From: an uncultured Prevotellaceae bacterium
GTDB taxonomy: Bacteria > Bacteroidota > Bacteroidia > Bacteroidales > Bacteroidaceae
Assembly (NCBI GenBank): GCA_900319225.1
Contig: ONNV01000003.1
Location: 62,001 to 126,000 of the forward strand
DNA length: 64,000 bases
Direction of reading: 5' to 3'
Positions 34,813 to 43,150 of the stretch are shown piece by piece; within the stretch, counting starts at the first letter, position 1, and each line of letters begins with the position of its first letter. The translations under genes and the position numbers were made by a program. The notes under the pieces were generated by a model. That model had not been told where the DNA came from. It did no database searches and was given only the letters and a program-made list of their open reading frames with translations.

Positions 34813-37725
34813 TCAATACCCCACCCGGCCCTTCCGGCTATTCCACCTAAACGTTTCGATATCCGCAAGCTGGACCTGATGCTCCTTGGGACGGCGGGTT
34901 AGGCCGGACTCGCGCAGGATTACCTGCTGGTGGATGGTGCGGGACATCAGTTTCATGGTGCGGGCATTGGCCTCATAGCTGGATTTTAGCGTTGTGATGT
35001 ACTTCTTGATATGGGTCTCAGCTGCCGGAGAGAATGTTATCTTGAACTTCTTGAGACAGTTGCAGAGTATATCGTAAAGCTCATCGGGGGTAAAGTCTTT
35101 GAAGACAAGGGTGTGATCAAACTCGTAGATGCCAGCATCGGTCATCTGCTCGGCAACTGTCTTGTTGGGGGCATCGAGTTCAGCCAGGATAAGGGCACAT
35201 TCTCCGCCTACCTCAACGGTGAGTTCCTCCAGTTTCAGTTTTACGTTCTCCACGAAACTGCTGTATTCAGATGTGGATAGATCCATTTGTTTAGCATCAG
35301 CATCTATAAAGATCAGTCCGTTGCAGGATCTCTTGACAACTTCCTGTAGCCGGTTTTTAAACTCGGTTGGATGCTCTCTTAATAGGCTCTCTGCCTTGAC
35401 CTGAGTTATGTTGCTGTTAGCTATAAGGTGCATGCCTTTGAGTATGGCAGCCATGATCTCAGCTACGGTGCTCTTGCCGGTGCCGGATTTGCCGATAAAA
35501 CGCCATGAAAGCAGGCCTTTGCCCACATACGGTTCACCTATGGAATGCAGGTATCGGGCGGATTGAACAAAGTTGCGGATGGCTTGTTTTACATTGCTTA
35601 GCCCTGACAGATTATCAAGGCGGGCAAGCGCTGCGTCAATGGCCACATCATCAAATACCACATCCTTATATCTCTTTCCTATCACCACATCCTCCGGCTT
35701 GATTATGATAAGGTCTTCGGCCGATGGGTTCTTGACTGTAGCCAGACGTGACCCCATAGAAGCAAGGATCTGGTTCTGTATAAGGTTTGAGACATATCGG
35801 CCGTTACCAAAACGGGGTGACGGCTTTTTAGCCTCTTCATCAATGATGGCACGCAGATTTGCCTCAGCGCCATCAGACAGTTCCAGCCCTTGGTTCCCCA
35901 CCATGATTCGGGCTATCTGCATCAGCTCATCAGTGGTGTAATCCTCAAAGTTGAATACGTTGGGGAATCTGCTCTCTATACCCTCGTTACTCTCCATGAG
36001 CTTTTTCATGGGTGCGGTATAACCGGCCAGGATTACCACCAGGTCTGATTCATCATTACCCAGTTCTGTGAGCAATGAGTTCATGACAATGCGACCGTGG
36101 TCTTTCTCACCCCCTTCTACCAGTTGATAGGCCTCATCAATGAACAGGACATTGCCTTTGGCGCGGGCCAGCAGGTTGCGCATCTTGAACTCGGTCTCAC
36201 CTATGTACTGACCTACCATCTGGCTCTTCTCGGTACGTATCACATGACCGGTTGACAGGATTCCCCATGATGCAAATATCTTGCCTATAATTTTGGCCAC
36301 AGTGGTCTTACCGGTTCCGGGATTACCCAGGAACGCCATATGCAGACGCGGCATCCTGGTGGGAAGACCCTTCTCCATACGCAGATTGACAAGACGTATC
36401 ACATTGAGATAGTCATGAATCTTTTTCTTGAGGCTTCCTAATCCAATGAGAGCATCAAGTTCATTAATTACATCCGTATTACTGTTTAGTTCAGGAATAT
36501 CCTGCATCTCAACCATCTGCATCTTGCTTGGAGACGGATTACGCATGGAACTGATGCGACGAAACTGGGCCGGGATGATCATCTCATGGAATATTCGCTT
36601 TATCATATCCTGATTCTCATATTCCGCACCGCAATAGTTCTGCTTGTGCTGGATATACATCTCCAGCTTGTTACGGGCATCGGGCGTAAGTTTAAGCTTA
36701 TACTCGTTGCATACCGGGTCAATCAACCGGAACAGCTCTGTTGATTTGTAGTTATCAATATAGACGGGGGCCGAAAAATAGACCTTAAGCTCGGGATTCG
36801 CAGCAAAGAGGCTTTCCAGTCCCTCCTCATAACCGGACAGGACCATCATCCAACCGGATTGGTTCCGGGCCTGGCTTAGTGAATCAATGAGTGCCCTAAT
36901 TATCTGCGGCTCATTATCATAAATCTTGTATTCCGATTTGTAGAGTTCATGTGCGTTTTCAAACAGCAGCACTCCACTATACATGTCACTGATTTTCTTT
37001 GACATATTCCCGGAACCTCCGTTCACGGTATCAGAGAGCAGGCTGGATACGTTAATGGTTTGTACATCACAACCATTTATCAGGCCCAGGCTAGAATAGA
37101 TATCGGCCATCATCTCTACGCATCCGGTTAAATTTGTTCCGATGCCTCCAATCAGGATAGTATTGAGTATGGGACGAATCTCCGGCAGTCCTGCCTGCAT
37201 TCTCTCCTTGCTTACCCTGCTGTGTATCACCATATCATCAATACGCTTTTTGAAACTATCCATACCGGGCATATTATGGAGGTTCTCAAGCATATCATCA
37301 AAAGTGGCGTTCCCTTGATGTGATGACACATTCGGCCAGGGGCCATACATAGTAACCTTATTACTCTTAATCATCTTGCCATCCTTGTACAATGTCATGA
37401 CAAGGGCGTCTTTCTGGTCAACTTCCAGTTTATAATCATCATTTACCAGATCCTCCATGCGGAATGGCGTGAAATGAAGATGATTGCCATCACGGAACAT
37501 CTCTATGGAATCTTTATCCCATGTGCACTCCAGCTTTTTCTGTTCACTGGCAGTCGTAATCTCAACTCTCAGATCATTTTCGTCAGAAGGATAGGGAACT
37601 TGAAGGTCTATATGAATAAATTTCTTCTCATCTGGATGAAAGGAAGCAATCATACCATCAACCGGAAACTCTATTGGCGTATCATCAAGTTGGCAATGGA
37701 ACTTGAATTTAGCAGATAGTCTCAT
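34813..37725 (-). CDS. Triple-module CbbX/SpoVK-like AAA+ protein, only the middle module canonical
   Basis: 970 residues from the ATG at 37725 (an in-frame TTG 9 codons upstream overlaps the promoter). An N-terminal beta-rich domain (1-125) is followed by three AAA+ modules. Module 1 (about 150-400): P-loop degenerate (GGIGTNLTG, 193-201), Walker B LLFEN, arginine-finger position Tyr316. Module 2 (about 420-670): GNPGTGKT at 467-474, VLFIDE at 526-531, LAGY at 566-569, arginine finger in SRFP (Arg586), sensor 2 FGNGRY. Module 3 (about 700-935): P-loop GKSGTGKS at 745-752, but Walker B is FIDAD (Ala809 instead of Glu) and the finger position is Glu868. So probably one hydrolysing, one binding-only and one dead module. 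The family remodels protein complexes; the target here is unknown. Divergent from the alpha-CTD-like gene. Confidence 0.85.
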   Translation of the reverse strand: MRLSAKFKFHCQLDDTPIEFPVDGMIASFHPDEKKFIHIDLQVPYPSDENDLRVEITTASEQKKLECTWDKDSIEMFRDGNHLHFTPFRMEDLVNDDYKLEVDQKDALVMTLYKDGKMIKSNKVTMYGPWPNVSSHQGNATFDDMLENLHNMPGMDSFKKRIDDMVIHSRVSKERMQAGLPEIRPILNTILIGGIGTNLTGCVEMMADIYSSLGLINGCDVQTINVSSLLSDTVNGGSGNMSKKISDMYSGVLLFENAHELYKSEYKIYDNEPQIIRALIDSLSQARNQSGWMMVLSGYEEGLESLFAANPELKVYFSAPVYIDNYKSTELFRLIDPVCNEYKLKLTPDARNKLEMYIQHKQNYCGAEYENQDMIKRIFHEMIIPAQFRRISSMRNPSPSKMQMVEMQDIPELNSNTDVINELDALIGLGSLKKKIHDYLNVIRLVNLRMEKGLPTRMPRLHMAFLGNPGTGKTTVAKIIGKIFASWGILSTGHVIRTEKSQMVGQYIGETEFKMRNLLARAKGNVLFIDEAYQLVEGGEKDHGRIVMNSLLTELGNDESDLVVILAGYTAPMKKLMESNEGIESRFPNVFNFEDYTTDELMQIARIMVGNQGLELSDGAEANLRAIIDEEAKKPSPRFGNGRYVSNLIQNQILASMGSRLATVKNPSAEDLIIIKPEDVVIGKRYKDVVFDDVAIDAALARLDNLSGLSNVKQAIRNFVQSARYLHSIGEPYVGKGLLSWRFIGKSGTGKSTVAEIMAAILKGMHLIANSNITQVKAESLLREHPTEFKNRLQEVVKRSCNGLIFIDADAKQMDLSTSEYSSFVENVKLKLEELTVEVGGECALILAELDAPNKTVAEQMTDAGIYEFDHTLVFKDFTPDELYDILCNCLKKFKITFSPAAETHIKKYITTLKSSYEANARTMKLMSRTIHQQVILRESGLTRRPKEHQVQLADIETFRWNSRKGRVGY

Positions 37726-37749
37726 AAGCAAATCATTAACTGATAACCA

Positions 37750-37757
37750 CAAATATA
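37750..37757 (-). promoter_or_regulatory. -7 box of the AAA+ gene
   Basis: Minus strand TATATTTG, an exact TAnnTTTG, 24 bp before the ATG at 37725. It lies in the 108-bp divergent region shared with the gene starting at 37834. Confidence 0.55.
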
Positions 37758-37833
37758 TAACTTATTTTGTAATTTAGCAGAACTGTAACCGATTATTGCT
37801 TTGAAAGAAAAGGACCTGATAGAGAGTAAAGAG

Positions 37834-39264
37834 ATGAATCCCTGGCTTATGGATGAGGTCAAGGAATTCCGTTATACGCACAGTGAGATAGAGCTGCGCA
37901 TAGATTTTACTCAACGATCCGATAACGCCAGGAAGTTGAGTTGGGAGGACTATGTAACGTGGCGGACTCTCATTGACGCCATCGAATACAATCCCTTCCT
38001 GAAGGTGCCCCGTGTATCCATGGAGTTGTCAGAGCAGGTAAAGGAATGGCTGTATTGGAATAACGTGGACATAGTGTTGGATCTAGTCCAGATGTCCGAT
38101 GAGGAACTGCGTGCCATATCCGCTGTTGACAAGACATATTACGACCAGGTAACCCGGTTCCTGTCCGATAACAACATCACACTGCGTCATTGCGCCCAGA
38201 GGACATATAAGATATCATCCGGCTGTTTTACGATAAGAGAATGTCCTTCCACATTGGAAAAATGGATAATAAATCCACCAGGCAACGTGCATACATTCAA
38301 CAAGACCAGACCCTCACTGTATCCTGAATGGTTTGATGAGCACTACAAGATTTACTGTCATACAAAAGATGAGGAAAAAGTCTGCAAAAAAATAACCCCC
38401 GTCGGAGCGGGAGTATCAAGCAAGATAGCACAGGAATTCTACGAGTTCCAGAAAACGCTGAACGAAGTCTGGCAATCATATTATAAGATCTGTACCAAAT
38501 ATCATTTTCATCCCATTGATCCCAGTTACCACATCCCCATAGATGATAAGGAACTCAGGGCAATGCCACTTTACGGATTCATTGAACTCAAGAAAGACGC
38601 TTTCCGTGCTGCTATATCGGCTTATGAGCAAACCAATCTGATATGCAACCTCACATCACATAAATATATCTTTGAAACCAGCGATGAACGCAGGCTTAAT
38701 CTCTGTGAGGAGGAGCAAGATGATGCCATACAACTCATGATGATCAGTCTGGTTGCCATGCGTATTGATTTTGAGAATATAGTATGGTATCTGGAAATGT
38801 GTTTCAAGTTCAATCAGAACCCATGCAATGACTGGCCTATAAATCCCTGGCTACAGGAGGCTATCAGGGAGTATCGTTCAATATATTCCGATAAACAACT
38901 GCGCAGTCAATATGACAAATCGTGTGAGACAAAGCGGGTCAAGACCTGGATAGGTTTTGTATCGGACCAGGCGCTGCAAAGAAAGATAGACAATAACCCG
39001 GCACTGCTTACGTACATTGATGATACCTCTCTGGACGAATCCGTCAAGAAATCTCTGTCACACTATCATATCACTACCATTGCCAATCTGATGCAGTTCA
39101 CAGACATGGAACTGGCAATGCTGTTTGACGGAGACAAGGACAAGGTCCGGCTTATAGATGATTATTTGAAGGAACAGGGCCTGCACCTGTATCATTCGGA
39201 CCGGCTAACCTACAAGATATCCAAGAAAATACGCCAGCTGCTGGACCAATCTAAAAAAGATTGA
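37834..39264 (+). CDS. Protein with a 127-residue internal duplication ending in RNA-polymerase-alpha-CTD-like domains
   Basis: 476 residues from the ATG at 37834, which follows a purine-rich GAGAGTAAAGAG; a TTG at 37801 is the alternative. Residues 2-128 and 337-463 align without gaps over 127 positions, 37 identical by my count (NPWL...YKIS at both ends). The second half of each copy (62-119 and 398-454) matches the helix-hairpin-helix fold of the alpha C-terminal domain of RNA polymerase (LSEQVKEWLYW..VDIVLDLVQMSDEELRAI against the E. coli ELTVRS..DLVQRTEVELL region). At the E. coli DNA-contact positions Arg265 and Asn268, copy 1 has Gln68 and Glu71, copy 2 Ser403 and Lys406, so DNA binding of the usual kind is unlikely. 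The middle (about 130-335) is unrecognised. Not a true rpoA. Function unknown. Confidence 0.75.
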   Translation: MNPWLMDEVKEFRYTHSEIELRIDFTQRSDNARKLSWEDYVTWRTLIDAIEYNPFLKVPRVSMELSEQVKEWLYWNNVDIVLDLVQMSDEELRAISAVDKTYYDQVTRFLSDNNITLRHCAQRTYKISSGCFTIRECPSTLEKWIINPPGNVHTFNKTRPSLYPEWFDEHYKIYCHTKDEEKVCKKITPVGAGVSSKIAQEFYEFQKTLNEVWQSYYKICTKYHFHPIDPSYHIPIDDKELRAMPLYGFIELKKDAFRAAISAYEQTNLICNLTSHKYIFETSDERRLNLCEEEQDDAIQLMMISLVAMRIDFENIVWYLEMCFKFNQNPCNDWPINPWLQEAIREYRSIYSDKQLRSQYDKSCETKRVKTWIGFVSDQALQRKIDNNPALLTYIDDTSLDESVKKSLSHYHITTIANLMQFTDMELAMLFDGDKDKVRLIDDYLKEQGLHLYHSDRLTYKISKKIRQLLDQSKKD

Positions 39265-39287
39265 TCCTATAATACCAACAAAATGAC

Positions 39288-39295
39288 TAATTTTG
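39288..39295 (+). promoter_or_regulatory. Promoter of yicC-gmk-nadD
   Basis: TAATTTTG followed by CGCA, 22 bp before the ATG, with a TTG at 39261-39263 (24 bp upstream) as a possible -33 element. Confidence 0.6.
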
Positions 39296-39317
39296 CGCAT
39301 CAAAATAATTGCACATT

Positions 39318-40193
39318 ATGATTCAGTCAATGACAGGTTACGGCAAGGCTACAGCCGAAGTCGGAAACCGTAAGGTGATAGTTGAAATAAAGTCGCTCAA
39401 CAGCAAGGCTATGGATATATCAACCAAGATTATCCAGGCATACCGCGACAAGGAGCTCGATATCCGCTCACGCATCACAGCTGCACTGGAGCGTGGCAAG
39501 GTAGATTTTTCACTTTATATTGATGCTGCCGCCGCTACCGGTGCGCAGACCATCAACGCAGCCATATTCAACAACTACCTGCAGCAGATTGAATCAATTG
39601 CCGCACAGACTGCTTATAAGGTTCCTGAGGATATAATCACGACCGTTCTGCGCATGCCCGATGTCATTAGCAGCAACCAGCAGGATGAGGTGAGCGAGGA
39701 GGAATGGGCTGCCGTATCAAAGGCTGTTGACCAGGCAATCAACGCACTTGTTGATTACCGCAAAGTTGAGGGCGCCGCACTGGAAAAGAAGTTCCGCGAG
39801 AAGATTGCCAACATATCGGCCCTGCTGCAGTCCGTAGAGCCGTATGAGAAGGAGCGTGTAGCCAAGATCAAGGAGCGTATGCGCGCCAACATGATTGATG
39901 CGGTCGGCAAGAACTATGACGAGAACCGCTTTGAGCAGGAGATGATATTCTACATAGAGAAGCTGGATATTAGTGAGGAGAAACAGCGTCTGAGCAACCA
40001 TCTGGACTACTTCATCAAGACTCTTGAGGAGGGTCACGGACAGGGCAAGAAGCTGGGATTCATAGCTCAGGAGATGGGACGTGAGATCAACACCCTGGGC
40101 AGCAAGAGCAACCAGGCCGAGATGCAGAACATCGTGGTCCGCATGAAAGATGAGTTGGAGCAGATAAAGGAACAGGTGCTGAACGTAATGTGA
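39318..40193 (+). CDS. yicC: YicC-family endoribonuclease
   Basis: 291 residues from the ATG at 39318. N-terminal signature MIQSMTGYGKATAEVGNRKVIVEIKSLNSKAMDIS and the C-terminal DUF1732 block (EEKQRLSNHLDYFIKTLEEGHGQGKKLGFIAQEMGREINTLGSKSN) define the family. E. coli YicC is an RNase acting on small RNA, and the gene is commonly next to gmk, as here. The stop is 5 bp before the gmk ATG. Confidence 0.94.
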   Translation: MIQSMTGYGKATAEVGNRKVIVEIKSLNSKAMDISTKIIQAYRDKELDIRSRITAALERGKVDFSLYIDAAAATGAQTINAAIFNNYLQQIESIAAQTAYKVPEDIITTVLRMPDVISSNQQDEVSEEEWAAVSKAVDQAINALVDYRKVEGAALEKKFREKIANISALLQSVEPYEKERVAKIKERMRANMIDAVGKNYDENRFEQEMIFYIEKLDISEEKQRLSNHLDYFIKTLEEGHGQGKKLGFIAQEMGREINTLGSKSNQAEMQNIVVRMKDELEQIKEQVLNVM

Positions 40194-40198
40194 TTCAT

Positions 40199-40768
40199 AT
40201 GCGCGGAAAATGTCTTATATTCTCAGCCCCGTCAGGTTCCGGTAAGTCAACTATCGTTCAGTGGTTGCTAAAGCATCCTGAGCTAAAGATGGTATTCTCA
40301 ATATCTGCCACCAGCCGCGCTCCCCGTGGTACCGAGCAGAACGGCGTGGAGTATTTTTTCCTTACAGCCGATGAGTTCCGCGCCCGCATAGCCAAGGGTG
40401 ATTTCCTGGAGTATGAGGAGGTCTATTCAGGTTGCTTTTACGGAACTCTTAAAGAACAGGTTGAAAAACGCTTGAATGAGGGCATGAACGTAGTGTTTGA
40501 CGTGGATGTTGTGGGTGGCTGCAATATCAAGAAATGCTACGGGGACGAGGCCCTCTCAATGTTCATCCAGCCCCCATCGGTAGAGGAGTTGGAGCGCCGC
40601 CTCAAGCTGCGCGGCACTGACAGCGAAGAGATGATTGCCAAGCGCGTGGCCAAGGCCAGCTATGAACTCACTTTCGCTCCCAAGTTTGATGTCGTGATCG
40701 TGAACGACGTCCTTGAGGAGGCTCAGCAGAAAGCATTATCTACAATCAAGTCTTTCCTTAATGTCTGA
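40199..40768 (+). CDS. gmk: Guanylate kinase
   Basis: 189 residues from the ATG at 40199; a GTG at 40190 overlapping the yicC stop is an alternative. Phosphorylates GMP to GDP. P-loop SAPSGSGKST, GMP-binding SRAPRGTEQNGVEYFF, and DVDVVGGCNIKK follow the family pattern. Middle gene of the yicC-gmk-nadD operon; its end overlaps nadD by 8 bp. Confidence 0.96.
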   Translation: MRGKCLIFSAPSGSGKSTIVQWLLKHPELKMVFSISATSRAPRGTEQNGVEYFFLTADEFRARIAKGDFLEYEEVYSGCFYGTLKEQVEKRLNEGMNVVFDVDVVGGCNIKKCYGDEALSMFIQPPSVEELERRLKLRGTDSEEMIAKRVAKASYELTFAPKFDVVIVNDVLEEAQQKALSTIKSFLNV

Positions 40769-41339
40769 GCGTATCAGGACAGCCTTGCTGGGAGGAACAT
40801 TCAACCCTCTCCACAATGGGCACCTGACCATTGCACAGAGCGTATTGGACCAGCATCTGGCCGATGAGGTGTGGATGCTCATCACCCCCTGCAATCCCTG
40901 GAAAACCGGACAGGATCTGCTGGACGACCGCATCCGTTACGATATGGTGGCAAGCGCTGTCAAGGATATCCCGGGCATACAGGCATCGGATTTTGAGTTC
41001 GGCCTGCCCAAGCCCTCATACACCGCCAACACGCTGCGCAGCCTAAGCGCCAGCTACCCCGACCGGGAGTTCATCCTCACCATCGGCGCCGACAACTGGG
41101 TCAAGTTCGATGCATGGAGGGAGTACGATTTCATCCTCCGCAACTACAGCATCATCGTATACCCCCGCCAGGACTGTGCTCCCTCTACCCTTCCCGCCGG
41201 CGTCACCCTCCTGAACTGTCCCTTAGTAAACATCTCATCCACCCGGATCCGCCAGCTGGTCCACCAGGGCCAACCCATAGACAAATTTGTCCCGGCATCT
41301 GTTGCCAGGACAATTGCAGACCTTCAGCTCTACCGTTGA
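40761..41339 (+). CDS. nadD: Nicotinate-nucleotide adenylyltransferase
   Basis: 192 residues from the ATG at 40761, chosen because it begins just before the nucleotide-binding motif LLGGTFNPLHNGHL. Adenylates nicotinate mononucleotide in NAD synthesis. The C-terminal ISSTRIRQ motif is present. The start overlaps the gmk stop in another frame. The stop codon abuts a perfect 31-bp palindrome. Confidence 0.94.
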   Translation: MSERIRTALLGGTFNPLHNGHLTIAQSVLDQHLADEVWMLITPCNPWKTGQDLLDDRIRYDMVASAVKDIPGIQASDFEFGLPKPSYTANTLRSLSASYPDREFILTIGADNWVKFDAWREYDFILRNYSIIVYPRQDCAPSTLPAGVTLLNCPLVNISSTRIRQLVHQGQPIDKFVPASVARTIADLQLYR

Positions 41340-41406
41340 TGACCCAATAGGGACAGTCCCCCTGTGCCATCTTGCATGGCACAGGGGGACTGTCCCTATT
41401 GGGTCA
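41340..41406. repeat. Perfect 31-bp palindrome between nadD and ispF
   Basis: Arms 41340-41370 and 41376-41406 are exact reverse complements around a 5-base loop (CTTGC). They begin TGACCCAATAGGGACAGTCC. The first base follows the nadD stop codon, and the right arm end supplies the ispF stop codon, so the palindrome fills the whole space between two convergent genes. There is no T-tract, which is unlike an ordinary terminator. The GGGACAGTCCCC core recalls the GGGGACGGTTCC core of the element at 21571-21725. Confidence 0.9.
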
Positions 41407-41886
41407 TTGCTTTTCGATGAGAGCGACAGCATGGGCAGAGATGCCCTCCTCACGGCCGGTAAAGCCCAGCTTCTCAGTGGTAGTAGCCTTGATTGAGACC
41501 TGGTCGGGTTCGATACCCATGACCTGAGCCATCACCTGCTGCATCCGGGGGATATGCGGATTGAGCTTGGGGCGCTCGGCACAGACTGTGGCGTCAACAT
41601 TCACCACCTGCCACCCTTTGGCAGCAAGCAAATCCACAGTACGTTTAAGCAGTATCTTGCTGTCAATATTCTTGTACTGCATATCGGTATCCGGGAAGTT
41701 GTAACCGATGTCACGCAGCGTGGCGGCACCCAGCAGGGCATCGCAAATGGCATGAATCAGCACATCGGCATCAGAGTGTCCCAGCAGACCCAGGGTATGG
41801 TCTATCTTGATACCACCTATCCACAGCTCACGACCCTCGACAAGGCGGTGAACATCAAATCCGTATCCTACGCGTATGTTTGTCAT
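41404..41886 (-). CDS. ispF: 2-C-methyl-D-erythritol 2,4-cyclodiphosphate synthase
   Basis: 160 residues. Fifth step of the MEP pathway (dxr is at 24605). Zinc ligands in GYGFDVHRL and GHSDADVLIHAICDALLGAA, plus IGYNFPDTD and the C-terminal TTEKLGFTGREEGI. The start overlaps the porV stop by 4 bp, so it is read from the same transcript. The stop codon lies in the palindrome described at 41340. Confidence 0.97.
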   Translation of the reverse strand: MTNIRVGYGFDVHRLVEGRELWIGGIKIDHTLGLLGHSDADVLIHAICDALLGAATLRDIGYNFPDTDMQYKNIDSKILLKRTVDLLAAKGWQVVNVDATVCAERPKLNPHIPRMQQVMAQVMGIEPDQVSIKATTTEKLGFTGREEGISAHAVALIEKQ

Positions 41887-43118
41887 CGGCCGAAAATCTG
41901 TTTAATACCGTCCATATCAAATGACAGGGTGAAACGCAGCGTCTGGTCCAGAGGATTGCTCTGTGCGGTAGAAATCAGGTAGGCGGCATCAAGTGAGAAT
42001 ACATTCATCTTGAAACCGGCACCGACTGTGAAATACTTGCGGTTACCCTTATACTCGTTCTCGTAGTGGTATCCTCCACGCAGGAAAAACTGGTCATTGT
42101 AGTTGTACTCGGCACCTACGCCCCAGTAGATCTCACGCAGCTCCTCCTCCATTCCGCCCGGAGCGTCACTGAATGACTTGAATATACCCGATATGGGAGA
42201 CATCTCATTGTAACCGGTTCCGGCCAGCCACTGGGCATACTCCGATGTGTACTGCAGATCCTTGGGGTCCTCGCCCGCATGCTCCTCCTCCATGAACTGC
42301 TGGTAGGTAGGACGTGTGGGAACCATCAGCTTGTTGGCATCGGCCGATATGGCAAATGAGTTGTACTCATCGATTGGCACGGTGAGCGATACACCCAGAC
42401 GCAGGTTGGTGGGTATGAACTCATTGGTCTGACCTCCGTCATATGATATTTTGCTACCGATGTTAGATGCGTTGAGTCCCAGACCCAGCAGGCAGTCACG
42501 GCGTCCTACACCGATGTAGTTCTGGTAGAACATGGAGATATCGGCCGAGAAGGCCTTGCCCGGGAATACGTCATCATTATAGTTGTACTGCAGGTCCGAG
42601 TATATGAACCTGAGACCTACGGCAGCCGAGAAGTTCTCAGAGAGCTTGCGGGAGTAGTCAAAATCCAGGGCCATCTCATAGGGACGGATAATGATGTTGC
42701 TTGATGTCGCGGCTCCTGAGCTGCCGTTAATCACATATACATCACCCAGTGAGAAATATGTGAGAGATCCGCTCAGTGCGGAGTAATCATCCAGCTTGTA
42801 ATATCCGGTAAGATTGGCCAGGTCTATGTCATCGACCAGCTTACGCAGCCACGGTGTATAGCAGAGTGACACACCTGCCTGACTCTTGGTAAAAGGATAC
42901 TTGGAGGGGTTCCAGTACTGGTTGTTGTTATCCATGTAAGGGTCTGTGGCACAACCCACGTCACCCATGGCACCTGCACGGGAGTCAGGGGCGATTGAAA
43001 GCGATGTCACACCCGTGTACACAGGGTTGAATATCTCTTTCTGTGCAGATATGGCTTGAGCCGACAGGATGACTCCTGCCGCAACAATCATTCTCTTTAC
43101 TATATTGTTTATCATCAT
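41883..43118 (-). CDS. porV: Type IX secretion outer-membrane protein PorV
   Basis: 411 residues with a signal peptide (ending AISAQ). PorV is a 14-strand barrel that binds cargo at SprA and shuttles it to the PorU attachment complex. The N-terminal block VTSLSIAPDSRAGAMGDVGCATDPYMDNNNQYWNPSKYPF is the family signature; the rest alternates as beta-strands and ends near FTLSFDMDGIKQIFGR. It lies 32 bp after porU, the same porU-porV order as in Porphyromonas gingivalis, and overlaps ispF by 4 bp. Confidence 0.95.
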   Translation of the reverse strand: MMINNIVKRMIVAAGVILSAQAISAQKEIFNPVYTGVTSLSIAPDSRAGAMGDVGCATDPYMDNNNQYWNPSKYPFTKSQAGVSLCYTPWLRKLVDDIDLANLTGYYKLDDYSALSGSLTYFSLGDVYVINGSSGAATSSNIIIRPYEMALDFDYSRKLSENFSAAVGLRFIYSDLQYNYNDDVFPGKAFSADISMFYQNYIGVGRRDCLLGLGLNASNIGSKISYDGGQTNEFIPTNLRLGVSLTVPIDEYNSFAISADANKLMVPTRPTYQQFMEEEHAGEDPKDLQYTSEYAQWLAGTGYNEMSPISGIFKSFSDAPGGMEEELREIYWGVGAEYNYNDQFFLRGGYHYENEYKGNRKYFTVGAGFKMNVFSLDAAYLISTAQSNPLDQTLRFTLSFDMDGIKQIFGR

Positions 43119-43150
43119 ACTATTAACTGCAAAAAAAGACTTTTAGTATA

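Noticed and set aside
34813-37725. RuBisCO activase CbbX or sporulation SpoVK as the specific function of the AAA+ protein
   Set aside because: The modules belong to that family, but there is no RuBisCO or sporulation gene nearby and two of three modules are altered; only family-level similarity is justified.
37834-39264. RNA polymerase alpha subunit gene (rpoA)
   Set aside because: There is no alpha N-terminal domain, the CTD-like parts are duplicated, and DNA-contact residues are missing.
41340-41406. Ordinary intrinsic terminator for nadD and ispF
   Set aside because: The stem is far longer than usual, perfectly paired and lacks a T-tract; it may stop transcription but looks like a repeat element first.
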